A stretch of 7,742 nt of DNA from CAYXRS01 sp964636485 (GCA_964636485.1 CAZWSO010000116.1:1-7742); one strand, 5' to 3'. Shown: positions 1 to 7,378, counted from the stretch's first letter. Program-made: numbers and translations. The notes: generated by a model not told the origin, from the letters alone.

Positions 1-178
1 TCGTCCAAAGCATCGCTTCATCTCCCGCATGTAAGGTTCATGACCCCACGACACCAGCTTCGTAGAGCAACACTCGTACCGCGCGGACCGCGCTCCTGGG
101 TCCCGTGAGCCCCTGTCTCGCGCTACTAACGTCCTCGCTCCACACCCGCTTTCAGCTTCACCAGCGCCACTGGACCGA
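1..178. other. Downstream flank without a supportable gene
   Basis: The first 60 bases are about 53 percent G+C, lower than the coding region, as expected for intergenic DNA. A plus-strand frame is open from 2 to a TAA at 32-34 and could be the tail of a convergent gene ending here, but ten codons are too few to judge. A minus-strand frame also stays open from the end of the kinase gene to position 1, without a convincing start or recognisable protein. I see no tRNA, insertion-sequence end or CRISPR repeat. Confidence 0.4.
62..93 (-). terminator. Two adjacent small inverted repeats downstream of the operon, possible transcript 3' structure
   Basis: About 85 nt past the kinase stop lie two hairpin-capable segments. 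Positions 81-93 are a perfect GCGCG/CGCGC inverted repeat around a 3-nt loop. Positions 62-79 pair GTAGAG with CTC-TAC around CAACA, with one bulged base. Neither is followed by a T-tract on the minus strand, so this is not a classical intrinsic terminator. The structure could be chance in GC-rich DNA. Confidence 0.2.
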
Positions 179-2023
179 CTAGCCAGCTGCTTCTGCCGTC
201 CACCGCGGGAGGCGCAGCGTGAATGTGGAGCCGCGTCCGGGTTCGCTTACGGCCTCCAGCTCGCCGTCCATGGCCCGCGCCAGATCACGGCTGATGGCAA
301 GTCCGAGCCCCACGCCTTCATTCTGCCTTCGGTAGCGCTCGGCAACCTGCACGAAAGGCTCGAAGACGCTGGATAGCCGCTCGGGAGCGATGCCGACACC
401 CGTATCGGCGACGCTGATCAGAACGTCTTCGCCGGCCGGCTCCCAGCTCAGCAGCACGTGACCGGTGGGCTCGGTGAACTTCACCGCGTTCGTGAGCAGG
501 TTGAGCACGATCTGGAGCATCTTCTCCTGATCGGCGCGCACGGCAACGTCAGCCGAACCGGTGCGATACACGTATCGCAGTTGCTTCGTCTCCACCAGCG
601 GGCGAATGAGCGCCTCGACGCCAGCGAGAGTCTCGTCCACGCGCACGGGGCCAAGCTCCAGTTCGACGCGGCCCGCCTCGAGTTTAGCGAAATTGAGAAC
701 GTCATTGATGAGACTGAGGAGGTGCGCGCCATTGCGCTCGATCCGCGTCAGGCTGCGACGTTGCTCCTCACTCACAGGACCGCTTACTCCATCAAGCAGG
801 AGCTGCGCGTATCCGCTGATGGCATTGAGGGGTGTACGCAGCTCATGGCTCATCATGGCGAGGAACTCGGACTTGGACTGATTGGCGCTCTCCGCTTCCT
901 CGCGGGCACGCTCAGCTTCGGCGCGCTCCGCCTCGAGGGCCGTGCGCGAGCGCTGCAGATCATCCACGAGTCGGGCATTGTCGATCGCCATCGCCGCCCG
1001 GCGCGAGAGATCCTCGGCCACGAGGAGATCGTCCCGACGGTACTGTCGGCCGGAATCCGCGGACATGAACGAAACCGCTCCCAGAACGCGCTCCCGGGCG
1101 ACGAGAGGCACGATCATGTAGGAGCGGAACCCGAGCGCGCGCAACAGATCATGGTGATCGGTGCCGCCGGACGAGGGGCTCTCGTCACGCTCCTCCAGCC
1201 CCGACTGGAGAATGCCGTGACCCGTGCGCATAGCTCGCGCCACCGGATGATCCCCGGCGAGATCGGGCGGGTGACGCTCATGGATCCGCTCGATGATCCC
1301 GGCATGAGATGGGTCATCTGGAACGACGGCCACGCGCTGAACCGTGCCATCTGAAGCAAGCGCATCCACGATACAGATGTCCGAAAGCTCGGGCACGGCG
1401 AGGCGAGCGATGCTCTGCAGCGTCGTCTCGTAATCCAGTGACGAGGCAAGCACGCGGCTGGCCTCGGCCACGAAGCGCGCACGACGCTCCGCAGTTTGTA
1501 CCACCTGCGTCGTCCGGACGAGCTCCTCGTAGCTGGAGAGGCAAAGGTCGAGAATCGTCTCCCGGTCGGCGGAGACGTGATGCGTCTCGCCCATGAACAT
1601 GACCTCGACGCCCTCAGTGCTCTGTCGGTCCCGCCGGATTTCCCGATTGGCGATCACCTGTCGCAGACGCGAGACCAGATAGCCGGGGTCGTACGGCTTG
1701 GTGATGTAGCTGGCCGCGCCACATTCGAGGCCGCGAATGATGTCTCGCGGATCGCCGAGCCCGGTCATCAGGACGACCGGCACGTCAGGGAGCCGTGGAT
1801 CCCGGTTCAGGCGGGAACAGACCTCATAGCCGCTGATTCCCGGCATCACGATGTCGGTGAGAACGACATCGTATCCGTTTTGCTCTATCCGTTCGATCGC
1901 CTCTTCTCCGCTGCGAACGGCCGTGACATCGAAACCGTGGCTCCGCAGCAGGTCCGTAAGTGCCGCTGCCTGCGTGGCGCTGTCCTCCGCCACGAGAACC
2001 CGATAGCGGCGCTCGCCTCTCAT
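179..2023 (-). CDS. Soluble REC-GAF-HisKA-HATPase histidine kinase, probable output of the chemosensory system
   Basis: A 614-residue cytoplasmic protein with no membrane segment. Residues 5-120 are a receiver with E13/D14, phosphoacceptor D57 in VVLTDIVMPGISG, T87 and K109. Residues 121-172 are a linker containing VEVMFMGETHHVSADRETI, a stretch I recall from other receiver proteins of chemosensory clusters. Residues 175-350 are a GAF-like sensor domain with YMIVPLVARERVLGAVSF; its ligand is unknown. A charged coiled coil (351-388) leads to HisKA, with phosphoacceptor H393 in MSHELRTPLN. The HATPase has N508/N512 (NLLTNAVKFT), D540 (VADTGVGI), F554 and the G2 loop EGVGLGLAI (569-577), so it looks catalytically complete. 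The ATG at 2023 overlaps the cheB stop (ATGA) and has GGTGGAG upstream. An in-frame start at 2152 would add 43 Gly/Ala/Pro-rich residues overlapping cheB and is rejected. There is no DNA-binding, GGDEF or C-terminal receiver domain, so its own partner must be elsewhere. Confidence 0.94.
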   Translation of the reverse strand: MRGERRYRVLVAEDSATQAAALTDLLRSHGFDVTAVRSGEEAIERIEQNGYDVVLTDIVMPGISGYEVCSRLNRDPRLPDVPVVLMTGLGDPRDIIRGLECGAASYITKPYDPGYLVSRLRQVIANREIRRDRQSTEGVEVMFMGETHHVSADRETILDLCLSSYEELVRTTQVVQTAERRARFVAEASRVLASSLDYETTLQSIARLAVPELSDICIVDALASDGTVQRVAVVPDDPSHAGIIERIHERHPPDLAGDHPVARAMRTGHGILQSGLEERDESPSSGGTDHHDLLRALGFRSYMIVPLVARERVLGAVSFMSADSGRQYRRDDLLVAEDLSRRAAMAIDNARLVDDLQRSRTALEAERAEAERAREEAESANQSKSEFLAMMSHELRTPLNAISGYAQLLLDGVSGPVSEEQRRSLTRIERNGAHLLSLINDVLNFAKLEAGRVELELGPVRVDETLAGVEALIRPLVETKQLRYVYRTGSADVAVRADQEKMLQIVLNLLTNAVKFTEPTGHVLLSWEPAGEDVLISVADTGVGIAPERLSSVFEPFVQVAERYRRQNEGVGLGLAISRDLARAMDGELEAVSEPGRGSTFTLRLPRWTAEAAG

Positions 2024-3045
2024 GACACCAGCTCCACCAGCCGCTGCCCGAGCCGATCCACCGGCAGCACCGAATCGCAGAGCCCCTCCCGCACAGCCTC
2101 CTGGGCCATGCCGAAGACCACCGAAGATCGCTCGTCCTGGGCAAGGATCCATCCGCCCGCGGCGCGCACGGCGCGAAGCCCATCGAGCCCGTCGCTGCCC
2201 ATGCCGGTGAGCACGGCCGCAATCGCGCCGGTACCGAAGGCAGCCGCTACCGAGCTGAAGAGGTGCGTAGCCGAGGGTCGAAAGCCATCTATGGGAGGGT
2301 CATCCGACAGCGCGATCCGCCCGCCACCGGTGACTCCCAGGTGCCGGTCATCCGGTGCGAGATAGACCGTGCCGTGCCTCAACTCATCTCCGTGCTCGGC
2401 GACGACGACCCGCAGCCCGGTCGCTCCCTGGAGCCAGCTGCCAAGCCCGTTCACGAAGCCGCGCGCAATGTGCTGCACGACGAGGATCGGAACCGGGAAG
2501 TCGCGCGGCAGATCGATTAACAGCCGGTGAAGCGCCGCCGGCCCGCCAGTGGATGTGCCGATCGCAATGATACGCTTGTCTGCTCGATCCCGAACCACGG
2601 ACGGCGCCGCGCGGCCGGGAGCTTCTTGAGCGCCTCGACGACGCACGACCTTGACCTCGGACATCGCCCTGACCATTGTCAAAAGTTGCTCCCTATCATG
2701 GGCGAAGCGGGGGTCGCCGGGTCCGGCGGGCTTCTTGACGACCATCAGCGCACCGGCCTGCATCGCATCGAACGACAGATCGAGTGCTGGACGATCGATG
2801 GCCGACACCACCAGAATGGGCGTCGGCAGCTTGGCCATGATCGTTTTCGCCGCTTCGAGTCCGTCCATTACCGGCATGTTCACGTCCATGGTGATGAGGT
2901 CTGGATGCAGTCTCATCGCCTTCTCTACCGCTTCCTCGCCATTCGAGGCCTCGCCAACAATCTCGATCTCCCTCTCCGATTCGAGCACGCCGCGAAGCAG
3001 CGTCCGCGCCGTGGCCGAGTCATCGACGATGAGAACGCGGATCAT
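2020..3045 (-). CDS. cheB: CheB, receptor-modification methylesterase/glutamine deamidase with receiver domain
   Basis: A 341-residue cytoplasmic enzyme that removes methyl groups from receptor glutamates and deamidates receptor glutamines; phosphorylation by CheA activates it. The receiver is residues 1-120, with D8/D9, phosphoacceptor D54 in ITMDVNMPVMDG and K104 or K105. After a basic linker (131-155), the catalytic domain carries AIGTSTGGPAAL with nucleophile S165, H192 in VVQHIARGF, and D285 in GMGSDGLDGL. Together these form the Ser-His-Asp triad of the family. Length is close to E. coli CheB (about 350). The start is ATG at 3045, because the receiver begins immediately with MIRVLIVDDS. 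The frame is open further upstream to 3219, but those residues lie inside the cheA receiver and are not receiver-like. The start overlaps the cheA stop (ATGA), and the TGA overlaps the next gene's ATG. Candidate glutamine substrates occur in the receptor encoded two genes upstream. Confidence 0.96.
   Translation of the reverse strand: MIRVLIVDDSATARTLLRGVLESEREIEIVGEASNGEEAVEKAMRLHPDLITMDVNMPVMDGLEAAKTIMAKLPTPILVVSAIDRPALDLSFDAMQAGALMVVKKPAGPGDPRFAHDREQLLTMVRAMSEVKVVRRRGAQEAPGRAAPSVVRDRADKRIIAIGTSTGGPAALHRLLIDLPRDFPVPILVVQHIARGFVNGLGSWLQGATGLRVVVAEHGDELRHGTVYLAPDDRHLGVTGGGRIALSDDPPIDGFRPSATHLFSSVAAAFGTGAIAAVLTGMGSDGLDGLRAVRAAGGWILAQDERSSVVFGMAQEAVREGLCDSVLPVDRLGQRLVELVS
2032..2038 (-). promoter_or_regulatory. 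Ribosome binding site for the REC-GAF histidine kinase
   Basis: The minus strand reads GGTGGAG ending 8 nt before the ATG at 2023, inside the last codons of cheB. It supports the 2023 start rather than the in-frame upstream codon at 2152. Confidence 0.55.
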
Positions 3046-5288
3046 CTCAGCAGCTGCTCGATCGTCTCGATCAGTGCTTCCTGATCGAAGCTTGATTTCA
3101 CGATGTACGCGTCGGCACCGGCGTCCAGCCCCCGCTGCCGGTGGTCCGCGGTTTCCAGCGTGGTCACCAGCACGATCGGGATGTCGCGAAACGACCGGCT
3201 TGCACGCATTGCCTCGCACAGCGCGAAGCCGTCCATCCGCGGCATCTCCACATCCGCCACCACCAGATCCGCACCGCGCTCCTGCAACAGATTCCAGGCC
3301 TCCACGCCGTCCACCGCCGTCACGACGTCATACCCGGCTGACTTCAGCACCGACTCCTCCATGATCCGCGTCGTAATCGAGTCATCCACTACGAGGATCG
3401 TGCGACGAACGGCCGCTACCGCAGGGGTAGCGCGCGCGGGTCCTGCAAGTCCGGCATCTGCGGCTCGCAGGAGAGCGCCGACGCTCACTACCAGAGCCAC
3501 CTGTCCCGTGGCGAGGAGCGCGGCTCCCACAAGCTTCTCTATGCGGGGCGCTCCGATCCGCTCAAGTGGGCGGAGCATGATCTCCTGCTCGCTGACCAGC
3601 TCGTCCGCGCTCACGGCGATCCGCCGCGTGCCTGCACGCAGGACTGCCACGTGCACCGATGAGCCGGATTCCTCGTCCGAGAGCGGCGGGCCCAGAAGCG
3701 CGGCGATCGACGCGAGCGGCATGGTGCGACCATCCATCTCGAGGACGGGACGCCCCTGGACGTGGCGGATCTCCTCCATGCGAACATGGAGCAGCCGATC
3801 CACCGAGCTGGTGGGAACGCCGAGCAGATGACGTCCGGAACGGACCAGCAGCACGCGAAGTGTCGCAAGCGTGAGAGGCGCCTCGATGACGAACGTGCTT
3901 CCCACCCCCTCCCGCCACTGAACATCCACGCTGCCGCGAATGCGCTGCACTGCCGAGCGCACCACATCCAGCCCCACACCGCGTCCTGAGATCTCGGTTG
4001 GGACCTGACGTGTCGAGACGCCGCCCTCGAACAGCAACGCGGCCGTAGCGGCATCGCTTTCGGGCAATGGTATGCCGCGCCGCTGGAGTTGCCCGCGCAC
4101 CGCGGTCACGTTCAGCCCCGCCCCATCATCCGCGACAGTCACACGAAGCCCGTCCCCCTGAAGCTCCGCCCGCACATGTACCGTGCCGAGTGCCGGTTTT
4201 CCCGCCGAACTCCGGTGCTCGGGGAGCTCCAGGCCGTGGTCCACCGCGTTCCGGACGAGCTGGACGATCGCCTCACGCACCCCCTCGAGAACGGCTCGAT
4301 CCGCTTCGATGTTCTCTCCTTCCACCAACAGTCGCACCTCTTTCCCGGTGCTGGCGGCAAGGTCGCGCACGAGCCGCGGCAGCGCTTCGACCGCATCGGC
4401 GAACGGTCGCATCCGCAGTCCGCGAACCCTCTCGGATATGTCGCTGGCCACGCGCCAGAGGCGGGCACCGTCACTGCGGGCATTGCGCGACAGGTGCAGC
4501 GTACCGGCGGCGATGTCGTCGATGCGTGAACCGATTGTGTCGAGCGAGGTGAGATCTCTCGCCGGCGTCCCTGCCGACTCGAGCAATCCGCGCGCGCGCT
4601 TCCACGACCGACGCCATTCGGCCTGTAGCCGCGACGCATGGTTCGCCAGGTCCTCAGTCCGTTCGGCGTGGCTCTCGGCCCGCCCGGTGCTTATCAGCAG
4701 CTGACCAGCGGTCGCCAGCAGCGCATCGAGTTTGTCGGCGTGCACCCGCAGGTGGCGGGGCTCGTCGCGGCCGGCGCGGGCAATCTCCGGACCTCTGGGT
4801 GGCGTGCGCGTCGCCTGGTGAGTGGGTCGTGACGCATCGCGGCCTCGGGGAGGGAGATCCGGGCGTGGACCACGATTCGCAAACGCGCTGCTCGTGCGCA
4901 TCGCCCGCAAACGGCGCTGAAGATCGAGAAACGAATCGAAGTCGGAGGACGGCGTTCGGCCTTCCCGAAGCTCACCGGCCGCGGCAGCCAACGCATCGGC
5001 GGTCTCGAAGAGAAGTGCAAAGTGCTGGGCATCGAGCCGCACCCGGCCGTCGCGCGCCTCGGCGAGAAGCGCTTCCAGATCGTGACATAGCTCCTCGATT
5101 GCCGTCACGCCAGCGGCGCGCGCCGCGCCCTTGAGCGTGTGCGCGATACGAAAGACGGCGCGCAGGCGCGTCTGATCTTCCACGTCCTGTTCCAGGGAGA
5201 GCAGTTCGTCATTGAGCATGGCGGTCTGCTCTTCCAGCTCCTCGGCCAGCGTGTTGAGGAGTCGAGCGGCAAGATCGTCGCGTTTCAC
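3042..5288 (-). CDS. cheA: Hybrid chemotaxis histidine kinase CheA with C-terminal receiver (CheA-REC)
   Basis: A 748-residue cytoplasmic kinase that autophosphorylates under receptor control. Residues 1-120 are the HPt (P1) domain, with phosphoacceptor H50 in FRIAHTLKGAARAAG. Residues 121-170 are an Arg/Pro-rich flexible linker, and there is no CheY-binding P2. P3 (about 172-295) is longer than in E. coli CheA. P4 has the N-box LVRNAVDHGLE (N347), VADDGAGL (D387/D388) and GRGVGLDVV (435-443). P5, the CheW-like domain, is about 466-605. Residues 630-748 are a receiver with acidic pair D635/D636, phosphoacceptor D679 in ADVEMPRMDG, T709 and K731, so all key residues are present. This layout resembles WspE and FrzE. 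The start is GTG at 5288, overlapping the receptor stop as GTGA. I see no good Shine-Dalgarno sequence, so translation probably depends on coupling. The stop overlaps the cheB ATG as ATGA. Confidence 0.96.
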   Translation of the reverse strand: MKRDDLAARLLNTLAEELEEQTAMLNDELLSLEQDVEDQTRLRAVFRIAHTLKGAARAAGVTAIEELCHDLEALLAEARDGRVRLDAQHFALLFETADALAAAAGELREGRTPSSDFDSFLDLQRRLRAMRTSSAFANRGPRPDLPPRGRDASRPTHQATRTPPRGPEIARAGRDEPRHLRVHADKLDALLATAGQLLISTGRAESHAERTEDLANHASRLQAEWRRSWKRARGLLESAGTPARDLTSLDTIGSRIDDIAAGTLHLSRNARSDGARLWRVASDISERVRGLRMRPFADAVEALPRLVRDLAASTGKEVRLLVEGENIEADRAVLEGVREAIVQLVRNAVDHGLELPEHRSSAGKPALGTVHVRAELQGDGLRVTVADDGAGLNVTAVRGQLQRRGIPLPESDAATAALLFEGGVSTRQVPTEISGRGVGLDVVRSAVQRIRGSVDVQWREGVGSTFVIEAPLTLATLRVLLVRSGRHLLGVPTSSVDRLLHVRMEEIRHVQGRPVLEMDGRTMPLASIAALLGPPLSDEESGSSVHVAVLRAGTRRIAVSADELVSEQEIMLRPLERIGAPRIEKLVGAALLATGQVALVVSVGALLRAADAGLAGPARATPAVAAVRRTILVVDDSITTRIMEESVLKSAGYDVVTAVDGVEAWNLLQERGADLVVADVEMPRMDGFALCEAMRASRSFRDIPIVLVTTLETADHRQRGLDAGADAYIVKSSFDQEALIETIEQLLR

Positions 5289-6766
5289 GGGCTCGCAGCG
5301 TGCGATGCGGCGTGCTCGGCCCCGATCATCTCGACCAGCTGCCTGCCAAGACGATGCAGCTCCTGCGCGGCTGCCTCAGACTGGCGAGTGGACCCGAGAT
5401 TTTGCTGCGTGGCCTCGTGGATGTTCGCGATGGCCTGCCTGATCTGTTCCATTCCGATTGCCTGCTGTCCGGCAGAAGCGACGATCTGGGCCGCCGCCTG
5501 TGAGGACTGGGCGACCGCATCGGCAAGGCCGCGAATAGTGCGACCGGCTTCCGTGATCTGCTTTGCTCCCGCCGCAACCTGCTTCGTTCCACGCTCGGTG
5601 GCCATCACGGCGCGGTTCGTTGCGCTCTGTATATCGCCGAGGATCTGGCGCACCTGCGACGTGGAGCGCTTCGACTGTTCCGCCAGGCTCTTCACCTCGC
5701 CGGCGACGACGGCGAATCCTCGACCCTGCTCACCAGCACGCGCCGCCTCCACCGCCGCGTTCAGCGCAAGGAGATTGGTTCGCTCGGCGATCTCGTTAAC
5801 CGCCGTGATGATCTCCCCTATGGCCTGAGCCTGCTCGGCGAGTGCAAGGATGCTCTCAGCGATTGATTCCACCTGCTCCTGCGCGAGTTGCATGGCCTCG
5901 GTGGACTCCTCCACGGCCGACCGGCCGGCGCGGCCGAGCTCGGCGGCGTGATGCGCCATTTCGGACACGGACTTTGCCCGATCGGATGCCTGCTGCGCCG
6001 TTTGCGCAACTTCATCCACCGTCGCGACGGTCTGCGACACGGCAGCCATCGACTCGTTGGCGCCGGCGGCCTGCTGCGTGGCCGCGACCAGGATCTCGGC
6101 GGCACTCGAGGCAACCACTCCGGCCCCTTCCCGCAGCGATCCGCGGATGCGCTGGCTGAGCAGGAGCGCCGATCCCAGGCCAGCGATCAGCGCGATGATC
6201 GCACCGATCAGCAGGCCAATCTGCATGGCCCGCGCAGTGCGCGCACCGCTCTGGGCCTCGCGGTCGCTCCTTGCCTGCGCGAGTGCGACGCCGTGATCGA
6301 TCCCCGTGTCCAGGCGCTCGAGAAGAGGCACGCCCATAACCTGACGGATGTTCTCCGCCTCCTCACGATCTCCAGCAGCGGCGGCGGCCATGGAGCGGCG
6401 CGCCACTTCATCCCACTGGTCGAGCGCCGTCATCGCCTCGTTCCACGTGCGGCGCTCCTCGGCGTCGACCGCTCGCTCGCGAAGTCCCTCCAGCCTGGCT
6501 CGTGCGACAGCCATCGTGCTTTCCCGCTGCCTGGCACTTTCGTCCCGCGGATTCAGAAGATAGCGCAGCAGCCAGACGGTGGACTGGCGGGACGCCGCCT
6601 GCGCGCCCAGGGCCTCGCGCAGGTTGACGTTCCCTTCCGCGAGCGCCCGATCGTAGGCATTGTTGGCCCGCCCGATCGCCCATATACCGAGAGCGGCAAC
6701 GACCACGACCAGAATGAGAATAAGTGAGAATCCCCGGCCAATCTGCGCAGTGATAGTTCCTTTCAT
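5285..6766 (-). CDS. Methyl-accepting chemotaxis protein, two-pass membrane receptor lacking HAMP
   Basis: A 493-residue transmembrane chemoreceptor. TM1 is about residues 13-31 (FSLILILVVVVAALGIWAI). Residues 32-180 are a charged, alpha-helical periplasmic domain, probably a four-helix bundle; its ligand is unknown. TM2 is about 182-204, followed by basic residues (QRIRGSLRE). No roughly 50-residue HAMP segment follows. The chain runs straight into the signalling coiled coil, which starts with the SSAAEILVAATQQAAGANES pattern known from some HAMP-less receptors. The conserved hairpin is at 325-365, with NLLALNAAVEAARAGEQGRG and the tip near E346; it binds CheA and CheW. Candidate methylation sites are Q258/Q259 and Q434/Q435, almost equidistant from the tip. 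The C-terminus (HAASHAASP) has no xWxxF tether for CheR. The ATG follows a GGAG site, and the TGA overlaps the cheA GTG by 4 nt. Confidence 0.95.
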   Translation of the reverse strand: MKGTITAQIGRGFSLILILVVVVAALGIWAIGRANNAYDRALAEGNVNLREALGAQAASRQSTVWLLRYLLNPRDESARQRESTMAVARARLEGLRERAVDAEERRTWNEAMTALDQWDEVARRSMAAAAAGDREEAENIRQVMGVPLLERLDTGIDHGVALAQARSDREAQSGARTARAMQIGLLIGAIIALIAGLGSALLLSQRIRGSLREGAGVVASSAAEILVAATQQAAGANESMAAVSQTVATVDEVAQTAQQASDRAKSVSEMAHHAAELGRAGRSAVEESTEAMQLAQEQVESIAESILALAEQAQAIGEIITAVNEIAERTNLLALNAAVEAARAGEQGRGFAVVAGEVKSLAEQSKRSTSQVRQILGDIQSATNRAVMATERGTKQVAAGAKQITEAGRTIRGLADAVAQSSQAAAQIVASAGQQAIGMEQIRQAIANIHEATQQNLGSTRQSEAAAQELHRLGRQLVEMIGAEHAASHAASP

Positions 6767-6776
6767 TGATTGACGT

Positions 6777-6780
6777 CTCC
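6777..6780 (-). promoter_or_regulatory. Ribosome binding site for the chemoreceptor gene
   Basis: The 15-nt gap between the cheW stop (6782) and the receptor ATG (6766) reads C-GGAG-ACGTCAATCA on the minus strand. GGAG lies 10 nt before the start. This is the only true intergenic spacer in the cluster and fixes the receptor start at 6766. Confidence 0.7.
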
Positions 6781-6781
6781 G

Positions 6782-7378
6782 TCACCTTAGTTGAGCTACG
6801 CAACGCACCAGCGCGTCATGATCGAGTACCAGCACCGCCGCGCTGACCACCCCGACCGCCAGTTCGGCGGTGGCCGCGAGCGTCTCGGGGACAGGCGCGA
6901 TCTCTCTCGGGCGAATCGAGCGTATCTCGCCTACGGCGTCCACAAGCACACCGAACGTCGTGTCCCCGCCGCCGAGGACGATCTGGTGACGCCGTTCCAC
7001 CGGTGAGCTCGACTGGCGCCCCAGCAACGATGGAAGATCCACCAGCAGCAGGACGTTGCCGCGCCAGGCAGTGAGGCCGAGCAGCGGCGGCGGCGCGCCG
7101 ACGAGCGGAACCAGGTCGCCGGTGCGACCGACCGCAACGATGCCGCGCGTGTCGAGTGCGTAGAGCTCACCATCGAGCGTCAGCGTAAGGATCTCGCGCT
7201 CACTTGCAGCCTCCTCGGACGCGATTGGCCGCGCCAGCTCACGAGCGCGCGCGCCAAGGATCCTGCGCACGTCCTCCGGCGCCGGACGAGCATCGCTCTC
7301 CACCACGCGGCGGAGCTCCTCGATGCGCCGCCGCACGTCCGGCCAGTCGACGGGGCCCGATCGCGTGCCGGGGCTCAT
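6782..7378 (-). CDS. cheW: CheW-like coupling protein with helical N-terminal extension
   Basis: A 198-residue cytoplasmic scaffold expected to link the receptor tip to the CheA P5 domain. The CheW fold spans about residues 61-197. It begins REILTLTLDGELYALDT, where beta strands with the aromatic/aliphatic pattern of the family start. It continues with GLTAWRGNVLLLVDLPSLLG at 101-120, the counterpart of the canonical G-x-x-x-x-RG...DL...LG signature; R106 matches the conserved arginine. It ends with VLVLDHDAL, the usual last strand and helix. Residues 1-60 form a charged, helical extension (RRRIEELRRVV, then ILGARARELARP) absent from short E. coli-type CheW proteins but seen in CheW homologues of Wsp-like clusters. 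The ATG at 7378 overlaps the upstream stop as ATGA and has a GGGGGA site 8 nt before it. The TGA at 6784-6782 is followed by a 15-nt spacer before the receptor gene. No transmembrane segment or receiver is present. Confidence 0.93.
   Translation of the reverse strand: MSPGTRSGPVDWPDVRRRIEELRRVVESDARPAPEDVRRILGARARELARPIASEEAASEREILTLTLDGELYALDTRGIVAVGRTGDLVPLVGAPPPLLGLTAWRGNVLLLVDLPSLLGRQSSSPVERRHQIVLGGGDTTFGVLVDAVGEIRSIRPREIAPVPETLAATAELAVGVVSAAVLVLDHDALVRCVAQLR

Noticed and set aside
1..60. Possible tRNA T-arm (GGTTC at 35-39)
   Set aside because: The loop TTCATGA does not fit the TTCRANY consensus, and no matching acceptor or anticodon arms are visible.
161..173. CCAG/CTGG inverted repeat just after the kinase stop
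   Set aside because: The stem is only 4 bp with no T-tract, so it is too weak to call a terminator.
458..1354. 298-codon plus-strand open frame antisense to the kinase gene
   Set aside because: It is fully antisense to a gene with complete GAF and HisKA/HATPase motifs. Its translation shows no recognisable domain, and long antisense frames are common in GC-rich genes.
2024..2152. 43-codon N-terminal extension of the REC-GAF kinase
   Set aside because: It is Gly/Ala-rich and overlaps cheB coding sequence. The ATG at 2023 has a ribosome binding site and starts just before the receiver.
1496..2365. 289-codon plus-strand open frame
   Set aside because: Antisense across the cheB/kinase junction. 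Its translation becomes Ser/Arg/Pro-rich, as expected for a shadow frame.
3046..3219. 58-codon N-terminal extension of CheB
   Set aside because: The receiver begins at MIRVLIVDDS (3045), where the ATG forms a 4-nt overlap with the cheA stop. The extension is Arg/Gly-rich and lies within cheA.
2651..3364. 237-codon plus-strand open frame
   Set aside because: Antisense to the receivers of cheA and cheB; it ends in a low-complexity Pro/Arg tail.
5888..6727. 279-codon plus-strand open frame
   Set aside because: Antisense to the chemoreceptor gene. Its translation is rich in Arg, Gly and His without a recognisable fold.
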